From the NCBI RefSeq assembly GCF_014805685.1, contig NC_060907.1, positions 7,277,992 to 7,341,991 on the forward strand: 64,000 nt of DNA, written 5' to 3'. A program made the translations under genes and the position numbers. This document shows, one piece after another, positions 33,430-43,975 of this stretch (the stretch's first letter is position 1; each line of letters opens with the position of its first letter). The notes under the pieces were generated by a model. That model had not been told where the DNA came from and ran no database searches. It worked only from the letters and a program-made list of their open reading frames with translations. Source of the DNA: Silurus meridionalis (Eukaryota; Chordata; Actinopteri; Siluriformes; Siluridae).

Positions 33430-33860
33430 ACTTTAGAGGATAATGCATGCCTCCCATTCCTGGGCATGGTGAAATGTCCGTCTGTGCTCCCCTCTAATGT
33501 CTATAAATATCCCAGCACCCCCTCCCTTTCCTCCATCACCCCGTCCAATTCCAGCTGTAATTAACAATCGATTTATGCCTCTGCCATGAGCTTGGCTAAT
33601 TAAGTTAAATTAGTTATGCAAAGCGCAGGGAAAATTGAGGTTTTGCCAAGGTTGTGGACTTTCCCCAGCATAACCGGTCTTCCTTCACTTTGGAAGATGG
33701 AGCGGTTTAGTGAGCGCTTGCTGACATTTAGCCGAGCCAACACGTCCTGTAGAGGAGCCCTCTGGAACTAATGGAATCTTATGCAGTTGTGCATGATAAT
33801 TACAGTAAAATCTCCCTGCACTAAATGCAAACTAATTTTGAAGTACTTTTGGATCAAATT
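33430..33860. promoter_or_regulatory. Possible conserved enhancer-like block
   Basis: Unique DNA, less AT-rich than its flanks, with closely packed factor-like sites: E-box CAGCTG (33552-33557), TAATTA (33558-33563), ATCGATTT, TAATTAAG (33598-33605), and octamer-like ATGCAAAG (33617-33624). No coding frame. This is the strongest enhancer-like stretch in the window by eye, but cross-species conservation cannot be tested here. Confidence 0.3.
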
Positions 33861-34017
33861 CTGGCCAATGCTTGTTTGAGGCTAAATATTGTCATGTTTT
33901 TGAGGATATGGATGGATATTTAATTTGTATTTTATGACAGACATATAGCTTTGAAAAAAATCAACCAGAATAACAGTTTTTTGTTACATCCAGTGCAAAA
34001 TAAGCCAGAAAATTAAG

Positions 34018-34139
34018 CAAAACTAATAACATAGGACTAGATTATAATCATATACTTGGTACATAAAAAGAGGGGGAAACAATATGGCATATGGCTTTCT
34101 AAATCAAGAGGCTAAACAATACAATGAAAGGAACTGCAA
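34018..34139 (+). repeat. ~117-bp duplicated unit, copy B
   Basis: See copy A at 32406. Ends at CAATGAAAGGAACTGCA, against CAATGATAGAAACTACA in A. Confidence 0.85.
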
Positions 34140-34149
34140 TTATAATTAT

Positions 34150-35100
34150 TGTTTACATTTATGGCATTTAGCATACGCCCTTATCCAAAACGACGCACAA
34201 ATGTGCTTTGAGTCCCTTCAATGAATAAATCAACACTGGTTCGATTACAGACATAAGATACCATCAGCCTAAAACTTTGCGAGAAATTATCGCACACTTT
34301 TTTGTGTTTCAGGAAGAGGCTGGTCTTCACTAGTCCTTTAAAGATAGGCAGAGACTCAGCTGTTCGGACATCTTGTGGAAGTTTGTTCCACTGCCCCAGT
34401 GTCAGAGCAGAGAAGAGCCTTAAAGTATACTTACCTTTTCCCCCGAGAGATGGTGGGACCAGTCGAGCAGTGCTAGAAGATCTGAGACTGTGTGGTGCAG
34501 TGTGAGGAGTGATAATAGCTTTGAGGTAAAAGGGTGCTGGTCCATTTTTGTTTTTTTAGAGAAGCATCAGTGATTCAAATCTGATTCATGCAGTTATCAA
34601 AAGCCAGTGGAGGAAGCGCAGCAGTGGGGTGGTGTGGGAGAACTTAGGCAGGTCAAACACAAGTCACGCAGCAGCGTTTTGGATCATTTACAAAGGACGA
34701 ACGGATGACAAGAGATTAAACAAGCACCTGAGCAGCCTGTGTGGGTAAAAATAGTCCTATACTTCTGATGTTGTAGAGAAGAAACCGACAAGAGCATTTC
34801 TTATGAGCATGTGAAAAAAGGACAGCTGATGGTGTCCATGGTTACCCCAAGATTGCGAGCCGTGGCTGAAGGGGAGATCAAAGAGTTGTTTAAAGACATT
34901 GTAAGATCCTGTACTGGGATGTCCAACAGTTCAGTTTTGCTGGGGATGTTTCAGATGTCACTCATTCATGATGATATGTCTACCAGACATGCTGAGGAAA
35001 GGAGAGGATAAGTTGAGTGTCATCAGCATAGCAGTGGTGAAAAAACTCATGTGAGGATACGACTTCACCAAGAGAGAGTGATTATAGAAGATTATAGAAT
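34150..35100 (-). mobile_element. L2-like LINE 3' part
   Basis: The left end TTTACATTTATGGCATTTAG with GCATACGCCCTTATCC is the 3' tail shared by L2-like LINEs and some SINEs in fish. To the right, minus-strand codons read SSHEFFHHCYADDTQLILSF, with the intact YADD catalytic box at 35019-35030. Between are blocks matching the RT thumb and downstream region with frameshifts. The 5' half is missing. Confidence 0.85.
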
Positions 35101-35124
35101 TCATTGTGTTTGTTCAGTGACTTA

Positions 35125-35272
35125 CATTTAACTCAAAAATACAACTGAGCAGCTATGGGGTAAAGGCCTTGTTCAGGGGCTCAGGAGTGGCAGCTTGGTG
35201 TGTCTGGGATTTGAATTCACGACCTTTGAATCTATAGTCCAATGCCATAATCACTACGCTACCACCTCCCCA
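35125..35272 (-). mobile_element. tRNA-derived SINE fragment
   Basis: Read in reverse: GGTGGTAGCGTAGTGATTAT (A-box region) and AAAGGTCGTGAATTCAAATC (B-box region) form a tRNA-like head, followed by CCAGACACACCAAGCTGCCA and an unrelated body. It sits between two LINE fragments. Confidence 0.65.
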
Positions 35273-35279
35273 GTTGCTC

Positions 35280-35490
35280 ATTAACCATGTCTGTCACACA
35301 GTCTGGATGTGTGACCTGAGTGCTTCAGTACCTTTTTCCTGATGGTAGGAGGGTGAAGAGTGTGTGTGATGGGTATGTGCGGTCTTCCACAATGCTGTTG
35401 TCTTTGCAGATGCAGCGTGCGGTGTAAACGTCCGTAATAGAGGAGAGAGAGATACTCCTATGATCATTGTAGTTTCTCTCTACACTGACT
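35280..35490 (-). mobile_element. Non-LTR retrotransposon ORF2 C-terminal fragment
   Basis: Minus-strand codons read ISLSSITDVYTARCICKDNS and THTLFTLLPSGKRY-type blocks (YPSHTLFTLLPSGKRY), a conserved end region of a fish LINE polyprotein; the frame then stops. The clade is uncertain. A LINE 3' tail of perhaps the same family lies at 55830-56110. Confidence 0.7.
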
Positions 35491-36497
35491 GTACTTGAAG
35501 GCCAGGGGGTTTGCTTAAAATAGAGTTCCTGGATGACTGTGAGCTGACTTGAGAGTTCCAATATCAATTGACAAACTTGAACATGTGCATGTCTGAATAA
35601 CAACACAAATTTTCACATCTGGATTTTCTAATTATTAGTGTTTATTTCATTTTAGTTGATATGCCAGCACTGTTAAATTCTGTTAAGGTTTTAGGAAATG
35701 TTCTAAAAGAGTGGTCAGCATGATATGGGGAAAAAAATGTGGAATTGTAGATATGGTCAAGTTTTACCTATAAAAATGTTAAATGAACATTTTGGAAGGA
35801 ATCCCCAGTGTCAGTGCTTTGAAACTGAATGATGTACTTTTCCAACTTGTCACATTTCAATCTCTTGTTCATGTGAAAAGCTTTTTGTTTTTGATTATAA
35901 TGGTTCCTTGCAGGCAAAAACAAAGCTTGGTATATATGGTTTTATGTGGTTATATTTAATGTTTATAATTAAGGGATAAACCAGCTAGGGGTGCATTTGA
36001 AGATTTCAATACACAACATGGAGGCAACAAACCACACACTGCAAAGCAGAGTATGGTGTAGGGCAAACTTCACCATGGGTTATATTTTTAATACTAAGAT
36101 CAATGGACAATATTAACAAAGCTGTCATTGATGATTGTTCAAACTTTGAACAAATAAGGAAATAACGGTTTATTTTGGTTAATTGTTTCATATAATTAAG
36201 TTATTCTGGAATTCTAAATCATACACAGAAATAAATGATAGTATTTTTAATGTTTTATAATAAATCATAATTAAAGGGCAAACTGGAGAGAAAGTGTAAG
36301 TTGCTATTGCTTCTTATATTTGTTCTATATTATTGCTATTACTATGGCTTCCTATATTTGTCTCAAAAATGGGACAGAATATTCATTTAAAATGGACCAA
36401 GCTAGAACTAGATCCAGACAATCAGAATTAAATGTTCAAATAGACAATGGTATAATTAAAATCGATAGCAGGAACCTACTGGTTTTGTGAACATTCC
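35491..36497. other. Spacer
   Basis: No recognised gene or element. Confidence 0.5.
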
Positions 36498-36515
36498 ACA
36501 GCATTCCAAACAACT

Positions 36516-36762
36516 TCTTTTCTTTCGGCTTCTCCCATTAGGGGTCGCCACAGCGGATCATCCGCATGTTTGATTTTGCACGTTTTGTTTTGTTTTTTTA
36601 CGCTGGATGCCCTTCCTAACACAACCCTCCCTATTTATCCGGGCTTGGGACCGGCACTAAGGTTTATGCAACCCTAATGGCTGGGGTTGGTTCCCTGACC
36701 GGGGATCAAACCCGGGCCGCAGTGGTAAGAGCGCCACATCCTAACCACTAGACCACCAGGGA
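36516..36762 (-). mobile_element. tRNA-Glu-derived SINE with 18-bp target duplication
   Basis: The head (36691-36762, minus strand) is nearly a complete tRNA-Glu sequence: it begins TCCCTGGTGGTCTAGTGGTT, keeps a CTC anticodon position and ends CCCCGGTCAGGGAA. The body runs leftward to a tail TTCGGCTTCTCCCATTAGGG/GTCGCCACAGCGGATCATC that matches the RTE-like LINE ends at 45801 and 18241. Target-site duplications of 18 bp flank it: 36498-36515 and 36763-36780 (ACAGCATTCC-A/C-ACAACT type, one mismatch). Length 247 bp. Pol III boxes look intact. Confidence 0.93.
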
Positions 36763-36969
36763 ACAGCATTCCACACAACTACAGTACTGAAACTGTATAA
36801 AAGTGAAATGTGTGCTGTTTGCCCTTTCTGTTTCATTTAATAGCAAATTCTGGACATTTTTGCAGCTGGCTTATGACTTCTTCCATGGCATTTCAACAAA
36901 TGTTCTATTGCACGTTGACTGGAATACCAGAGGAAATTTCTTAATGAGGAACGCTTATAGTCTTGTAAG

Positions 36970-37031
36970 GCCTTTCCTTTCCTTTCCTTTCCTTTCCTTT
37001 CCTTTCCTTTCCTTTCCTTTCCTTTCCTTTC
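36970..37031. repeat. (CCTTT)n pentanucleotide array
   Basis: About 12 CCTTT units. Confidence 0.97.
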
Positions 37032-38259
37032 TATATAAACCATTTAAAAACTAAATAAACAAAAAAAATAAACTACAAATAAATTGAAAAGGTCTGTCAT
37101 TTTTGTTATTGTGGAAATCAAAGTGCTTGCCTTGCATTTCCTTTCCTGTTGATTTGTTTCCTTATTTGGTACTGGATTAAACAGAGGGAGCTACCAACCC
37201 CCCAAACCTGACATCTTGTATTAATATGAACAAATTGTAACTTTTCATACCAGGTTGTAGAGTCAACACCACACCAAAATAATACAAACAAATAAACTAC
37301 GATTTCATTTGTGTACAGTACTAGAGCATCTGTACTCTCAGGTTTCAGTAAATGTTTGTGTTCGCATTGTGTGCTCTTGAGGTCACAGTAAGTGGTCTCA
37401 TTAGAGTTGAATAGGAGGCTTGCCTTCATAAGCAATGAGAGAAAAACCTGCCGCATGTCCTCAGCTCGATATGGGAGACTCCACGGGGAAATAGCGCAGC
37501 CACAAACAAAACGATAGCACACCGATCACGTCTAAATTACCGCCGCAAACTAACGGCTTCATATTCTCCTGCTTGCTCGCTCTTCTAAACCCCATGTCTC
37601 GCCTGTTTGCTGAATCTCTCTCAGCAGGGATCCGAAGCATAATAAATACATGAGGCAAAAGTGTGCGCACTGATATGAGGAATTTCCTTTTTTTTCTGAT
37701 CACAACGTAAACAGGTAGGATGCGTTGCACTCTGGGATTGTTGAGAGACTCAGGTCAGGATTGCAGTGAGAGAACGTCTCCCTCAGCATTTACTGGCAAA
37801 CACAATATTGACTTATTTGACGCTATCAATCCCAGAGTGGATTCGTTGTGATTTAATATTAATTCTGGCTGTGGCTTAAAGGGAAATTTCTATATTTGTC
37901 AATGCTAATAGCTTAGGGTTTTGGGTACAAAGTAAGCATGAAGTCACATTTTTTGAGCTTTTTCCTCAACCTCCAACACTCACGGAATTTTAAATAACTT
38001 GGCCGAATGTCATACAAATGAGTGGCGTTGACAGAAAATCCATGTTCATGAAAGAAATTAGTATTTTGTAACTTACATTATGTGCTTACATCACCATATA
38101 TAGAGACAACAATTGTAGACCGTTGTTTGTTTTTGTAAACTGTTCACAAAATGGTTCATTAAAAAGCTTAACAACTGTTTTGAACTGTTTTGGCTGACCT
38201 TTGGCTGTTTTGGCTGTCCGTCTTGTAAATATTATTGTAAGTATATATGTGACCAAATC
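37032..38259. other. Spacer, no recognised gene
   Basis: Minus-strand open frames of 134 codons (37118-37522) and 89 codons (37461-37730) lack any recognised domain and overlap in conflicting frames, so I treat them as chance. 37440-37700 is more balanced in composition. Confidence 0.45.
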
Positions 38260-38733
38260 AAATTCTTCTCCTCCATCAGCCATTGTGAAATGAAAAAAAC
38301 AGCTTTTAAACAGCTATTAAATATATTTGAGCTTGTGCAGTTTGCAGCAGATGCAGTTTGCGAGCTCTGACTAGCACGCGCTCTTGCAGTGAAAACAGTC
38401 TTACAGATCAGTGAAAATGCCGACATGTTCGGACACCTGCAAGGGGGAAAAGGAGTGGCCAAATTAAAATATGGTTGGTTAAAGCAACAGCTTCAAGCAA
38501 CATTGAGTTTGTCGAAGGGCTGTTAAAGCGAAAATCTGATCGGATAGAAACTTAAATGTAATGAGTGCTACACACCGAAAATACACGCTATGAAATTAAA
38601 ATAATAGACTATTAGGAATAATTTATTTCATATTTGTGGACAAAAACATCTTAAAATATAAGTCAGTGATTCTGATAGAGTTTAGGCCAGCAGAGAAGGC
38701 CTTGCTGACCCTGACAGCCCACCACTGGTAGTA
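38260..38733 (+). mobile_element. hAT transposon relic, right part
   Basis: The end GTCAGTGATTCTGATAGAGT, AAGGCCTTGCTGACCCTGAC and GCCCACCACTG matches the right end of the intact-ended hAT element at 59159-60171. Inward, AATCTGATCGGATAGAAAC and AATAATTTATTT also correspond. The left end is not found. Confidence 0.7.
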
Positions 38734-38744
38734 CATAATTATAT

Positions 38745-39190
38745 TGTAAGAAGGGCATATGGTTAGAAGGCATGAAGTACTGTATGTATATGGTAAAAAG
38801 TAATTCTATTGTAACAAGTGTCTATGGTAAGACGCGATTCTGGGGTAAGGCATAAGCATATAGCATGAAGTGTCTATGGCATGGAATATTTTTTAGAAAT
38901 AATTGTTTGGTGTAACACATAAGCATATAACATGAAGTGTTAGAATTGTCTGGGGTAAGACATAAACATATAACAAAGTGTCTGGGGTAAGAAATAACTA
39001 TATGGTAAGAAGTTATTTTATGAATAGAAGTGTATTGGGTAAGACATAAGCATATAGCCTGAAGTGTCTATGGGAAGAAATAAGTCTATGGCAAGAAATT
39101 ATTTTATGGTAAGAAATGTCCAAAGTAAGAAAAACATAAGGCAAGTATTGTCTATAATAAAATGTATGTCTGTGGTAAGATGTAATAGGC
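38745..39190 (+). repeat. Diverged AT-rich minisatellite
   Basis: Irregular tandem array of words such as GGTAAGACATAAGCATATAG, CATGAAGTGTCTATGG and GGTAAGAAATAA. Units vary from about 20 to 60 bp and appear in several orders. The many GGTAAG words look like splice donors but are part of the repeat. Confidence 0.8.
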
Positions 39191-40015
39191 TTTGTGCCAT
39201 ATTGTGTAAATGTAGATTTGTGGATTATTTATATCAGACAATTAATAAAATGTGAAGTATAGTCACAGCAAGTTTAAGCAAAAAACATAAGCTAGGCAAC
39301 ATATTTTAATTGCAGCAGTTATATCTACAACTTGCTTTATTTGTATGTAATCTTAACCTATACATAAAAAATGATGCATGTAAATCTGAAGTGGACATAC
39401 ATACTAACAAAAAATAAATACTTATTTCCCCTCATATAGTATGTATTTCATAGTGCATTTATTTCCATTCTAACAAAAAAAGGACATGATCGAGGATTCA
39501 GCTGCTGTATTTTTAACACAGTGTAGTTATAGTGCTGCTGAAACCTTCCTTATCTGTGCAAAATGGCACACCAGAATCAAAGAGTGAAAATTTCTTTTGG
39601 GGTTTTGGACATGTGAGAATACATATTTCATGAGAGCCTGAGGGATTACAATAAGAACATGATTCTTCAATAAATGTTTTTTCGTCACTCTCGTGGTTGC
39701 ACTGTGGGGGCAAATATAAAATTTGCACCAGAACCATAACACGAATAATGCAGTGTCATCGTAAAAGTCTGCAGAGAGCATAAAAAGTGATGATGCTCTT
39801 GTAAACACTGAGGAAAGTTGTGTTTGTGGGGCCTCAGTGTCCGATGTACTACATTGTAGATAACTCAACCTAAATAAATTGTCTTGTATGCAACATCGAA
39901 ATAAACAAAAGGAACAGAAAGTGCTACTGTATGTCTAATGGATCTAGTGGCCTGTCCCAAGAAGTATGGTTGCCAGGTAGAAATTAAAATCCACACGTGG
40001 ACACCAGCAAAATAA
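39191..40015. other. Spacer
   Basis: No recognised gene. The 113-codon minus frame at 39527-39868 has no domain. Confidence 0.5.
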
Positions 40016-40019
40016 ATCT

Positions 40020-40265
40020 ACTGCATTTACAGAAGGTGCTTTATACATGTCACTTATACATATCAGGACAGTGAAAATCTTTCTTTGCATATCCCAGAGA
40101 TGTTGGGAAGCTGGAGACAGAGCGCAGGGCCATGTTGAGATGTTTGTCAGCCATGTTACAGAGCTCCTGGAGCACCAAGGATTCAAGGCCTTGTTTAACG
40201 ACCCCAAGAGTGGCAGCTTGGTTATACCGGGACTTGAACCCCCCAACCTAGAAGTATACACGTTT
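40020..40265 (-). mobile_element. tRNA-derived SINE, nearly full
   Basis: Read in reverse: a tRNA-like head with GGGGGGTTCAAGTCCCGGTA (B box), then ACCAAGCTGCCACTCTTGGG, AACAAGGCCTTGAATCC and a longer body to a TGTAAATGCAG end. Resembles a widespread catfish-type SINE. Confidence 0.65.
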
Positions 40266-41221
40266 CAACCACAATATCACATTAACAAAAGTAATGATCA
40301 AATTCCAAGAGAAAAAATAAATTAATATATATAATTTCTTGTTATCTCTATATTGTCTCGTTCAAACTTTTTACAGTCTCACAATTTATTATTTCACTCA
40401 CTTCCTCCTGCTCTACTTCCTCTGCCAAAAATGCTCTATTGTGACATTCAGATTTTTTTCTATAGAGGAATATGGTGGTATCTCCGCAGTCAGCAAACAG
40501 AATTGATTCCAGATGATGCTGTGCATCAGTGGTAATCTTTCAAAGTGGGAGTGTTTGGGATTTGATTCAGGCAGACAGAAAATGCCTGCTGGTAATATCT
40601 CTCTAATGCAGAGCTCAGGGGAAATGGTATGCCACAGTATTGCCTTTTGTTTTGGAGAATGTTGACGAGGTTACCGTGGCCAGAAATGGATATGAAAGAT
40701 CATCAGGTGCAATTTTGTCTAAAGCATTTCTTCAGCTCGCTGCAGTGTACAGTCTAAAGCAGGGATGCAATATTCAATATGCTAGTATCAGGTATTGGTC
40801 CAATACCGTGCTCTTTTTTTTAAACCTGAACACACGTGTAATATATCCGCCAAGTCCAATATCTGATACCAGACCTGGTTTAAGTTGCGGTACTAATATA
40901 CCAAAAAAATATAAACATTGAACATTACAATGAGGAGGAAGTTCAGTATCATCCCACGATACAAGAAATGTGAGTAAAGAGTAACTGTAAAAGGATTCAG
41001 AAAGAGAGTGAAGGCAAACCACTTCATTTCTGCAAGCACTGAGCACTGAGACATGCACTTTTTGAAACATGTCAGTGGTCTTTATAATATCCAGTAAAAC
41101 TAAAATTTAAATGTATATAAATAAATAAATTGATTATATAATAATAAGTAAATTAATTATTAAATGAGTTAATTTAAATAATCCTACCGAAATAAAAAAA
41201 TCTTAGCACAAAGCATTTATT
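40266..41221. other. Spacer with a palindromic repeat remnant
   Basis: At about 40794-40810 GGTATTGGTCCAATACC is a near-perfect palindrome, and CCAATATCTGATACC at about 40856-40870 partly inverts it; this may be a decayed DNA-transposon end. No gene. Confidence 0.45.
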
Positions 41222-41395
41222 ATAAGCAACTGCATTCTCCAAAACACCTTTATCCAGAGTGACTAATAATAATCTAATACATACACAACATGTTGAGGGT
41301 TAATGTCTTTACTCAAGGACCCAGGAGTGGCACATTGGTGGTGCTGGGAATTAAACCCAAGACCTTCTGATCAAACCATACTTATAGGCAGTAGT
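41222..41395 (-). mobile_element. tRNA-derived SINE with L2-like tail
   Basis: In reverse: CAGAAGGTCTTGGGTTTAAT (B-box region), TCCCAGCACCACCAATGTGC, then a tail GTCACTCTGGATAAAGGTGT and TTTGGAGAATGCAGTT resembling the end of the L2-like LINE at 34150. Confidence 0.7.
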
Positions 41396-43289
41396 TGTTT
41401 CATACTGTATTAACGCACATTATTTAAAGCTATTATTGACGGTATAGTTTTAATTCGGCTTCATGGAATTGTGTATAAAGGATAAAGGTTATTTAACACT
41501 GGGTTAGATCTTTGAACAATCTTTGAGAGCTTTACCAATCTTTTTGAACAATGACAGTTCACATGCCAATACTTTGAAATGATCCAGTAGTTGATATGCT
41601 ACATAAAGTATTTATTCTCACATAGCACTTTATAAGAAACACTATACTAATACTGGGTGGGGCTTCACCTTTGGCTTAAAACAGTCTCATATGTCTGTGG
41701 CAGAAATTCCACAAGATGGCCAATGTTAACATGATAGAAATACACAATTCCTGGAACTTTACAAGCTAAAGTTAGATTATAGGAGTTTATGCTAGTTTAT
41801 AGCTAGTTTTAGATCCAGTGACATTGTGAATGTCCATTGAGTGCACAGTTAGAGATCAGTTGAGACCATTAATGTCTGTAGTGCACAGTTAAGGAGGTGC
41901 GAGCAAGGTCATGTGTGGCACCAGGGTGTCTGGCAGCTTGGGGAAAGAAGCTGTATTTGGACCCTATCAACCGTGTTCCCCAGATCATGCTTCATTTTTA
42001 ACAGTCAACACAATTAGAGTACATGCATTTCATAATAATTACTCTTCAGGTGGAATAGGTTCAATTCAGAAGTTTTTGTTCTTTATTTGGTTATCTGGGA
42101 TATTTTTTTCTTTTTGCTATCCATTGTGTCCTTTCTCTGTGATTTTAAAGGCAAACAAGAAAACCACACTTTTGTTTCAAAATAAATCCTAAATAAATCT
42201 GTTACCAAAATGGATTACAACATTTATTTAAAAAGGAAAAAGTAGAAGCAATAAAGACAAATTAATCAGCTGGCCATGATGTAGATGAGCCATAAGGCAT
42301 TAAATGAGGATTGATTTGGTTGTGTAGGTTCCCCATGAAGATGAAATGAAATAATAAAATCATAAGCAACTTTAATAATACATGCACAACTCAGACAGCA
42401 GAGTCTGGAATAAAACAGTTACTGAGAGGTATATTATCTTGAGAAAAGACATGAGACAAAATACCTCTTCCTGGCCATTCCATTTGATAGTATGATGAAA
42501 AATGAGCTCCTGTTCACTGTTATTTCAAGCTCACAGAAAGAACAAAAAGATCTGCAAACACAATTTTACGGTCACTCAATAGCTACCGGTCCATTTTGTT
42601 GTAATCTGAGAAAACAAGAACAATTTAGTGCACCTGGCCAAACCTCTCAGGATGGTGACAAGCTAACAATGACAAATAACTAGCAACATGTAACAAAACC
42701 ATTTCTCCTCGCATGCAAACACAGCACTTATCCAGACGCACCCTTGCTTGCCGTCTCATGCAGGAATAATCAGTATAAGATAAGGCTGAGGCAATCTATC
42801 ATCAGAGTTTTGGGATTTTCAGCATAAGGGGAGCGTGGGCTTGACTAGTGCCATGCCATCCATCATCTCACTTGTGAACCAGGCAGGAGATTTTAACATT
42901 GAGATAGCACTGCTGCAAACTTTATCAAGTGGCTTGCAAGACCTCAGCGTAGTGTTATGGGTCCTGAAGTGCTTTATCAAGAGCTGTACTGAACTGACCA
43001 TCTGACAAACTGCTGCAGAAACTCAGGAACTTATTCTGGTAATGAGAGACACTGCTAAACTTAATTGACAACATTGTAAAGTTGGTCTCTTAAGAAATGA
43101 TGAACTGTTTGCAAACTAAGTAAAGAGCATATCTCATTCAATGCGGATTTGGGAGAATCTTTATAAGAAAAAAGTAAGTTTAAAGAATTTAAGTATTATA
43201 AGTATTATATCCACTCGAAGCACACAATTGTAGAGACTGTCCTTACATAATGTAGAATTATAATTTCCTTTTACTGGAACTTGGAGACT
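41396..43289. other. Spacer, 1.9 kb, no recognised gene
   Basis: Mostly unique DNA. 41800-41990 contains repeated GAGTGCACAGTTA/TAGTGCACAGTTAAG words (two copies about 60 bp apart). No coding feature. Confidence 0.45.
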
Positions 43290-43545
43290 CAAATAGACAT
43301 CCTTATGTTCCAGCACAGTGTGTTAAAGCTGGATTGGAAGAACTTGAAGGCTTGACCTCAACCCCAGACATCAGTCCACAATCAGCGCCAATTCACCAAT
43401 TCTCTTGTGGCTGAATGATCAAAAATTCCCAAAGCCATGCTCCAAAATCTAGTATAAAGCCAGTGTGGAGAAAATCTAAAAGGAGCTTTGTAAAGCTCTT
43501 GCCAAGTATCAGTGTGACTGTGATTGTTTTAACTGTTAGCACATT
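43290..43545 (+). mobile_element. Tc1-like transposase remnant
   Basis: GAAGAACTTGAAGGCTTGAC, CTCAACCCCAGACATCAGTC, TCTTGTGGCTGAATGATCAA and ATGCTCCAAAATCTAGTATA match the end of the transposase gene of the TATATGGACAAAAG family. Decayed, no open frame. Near 43596-43622 a TTAATAAAGTGGTTAATAAG tip resembles another Tc1 family. Confidence 0.7.
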
Positions 43546-43739
43546 ATTAGCTGATTAGATAATTGCATGAAATTGCATGAAAGTCTGCAAGTATTCTTAA
43601 TAAAGTGGTTAATAAGTGTAACACTATTAAAAGGAAAGTAGAGCTACTAGCAATTTACAAAAACACATTCATTTTGTTAACACATCTGTCTCTTAGTGTG
43701 CTATGAGTCCACTGAGGCAGAATGGTTTTTGAGGTGGTG

Positions 43740-43975
43740 CACTAAATTAAAAATGCTTGTGGACATATTACTATAAGATTTGTATGTGTTTGAACATGCT
43801 ATTCAACATTTAGTGACCACTTTCTCCTACAATAACCTTCACTCTTTTGGGAGGACATTTCATTAGATTTTAAAGGGTGCTTGTGGAGAAGTCCGGAGTT
43901 CAGTCAACATTCCAATTTATTCTAAAGGTCTTTAGGGTTGAGGTCAGATCTCTATAGCAGGCTGCTTAAGAACTG
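43740..43975 (-). mobile_element. Tc1-like transposase remnant, inverted
   Basis: AGGGTGCTTGTGGAGAAGTC, GGAGTTCAGTCAACATTCCA, ATTTATTCTAAAGGTCTTTA and GGGTTGAGGTCAGATCTCTA match the same family in the opposite orientation. Together with 43290 they form a loose inverted pair of separate fragments. Confidence 0.65.

Noticed and set aside
36691..36762. Apparent tRNA-Glu (CTC) gene on the minus strand
   Set aside because: It is continuous with a SINE body and tail and the whole unit is flanked by 18-bp target duplications, so it is a SINE head rather than a functional tRNA gene.
37118..37522. 134-codon minus-strand frame
   Set aside because: No domain recognised, overlaps another frame, and its composition follows the local DNA; no splice context seen.
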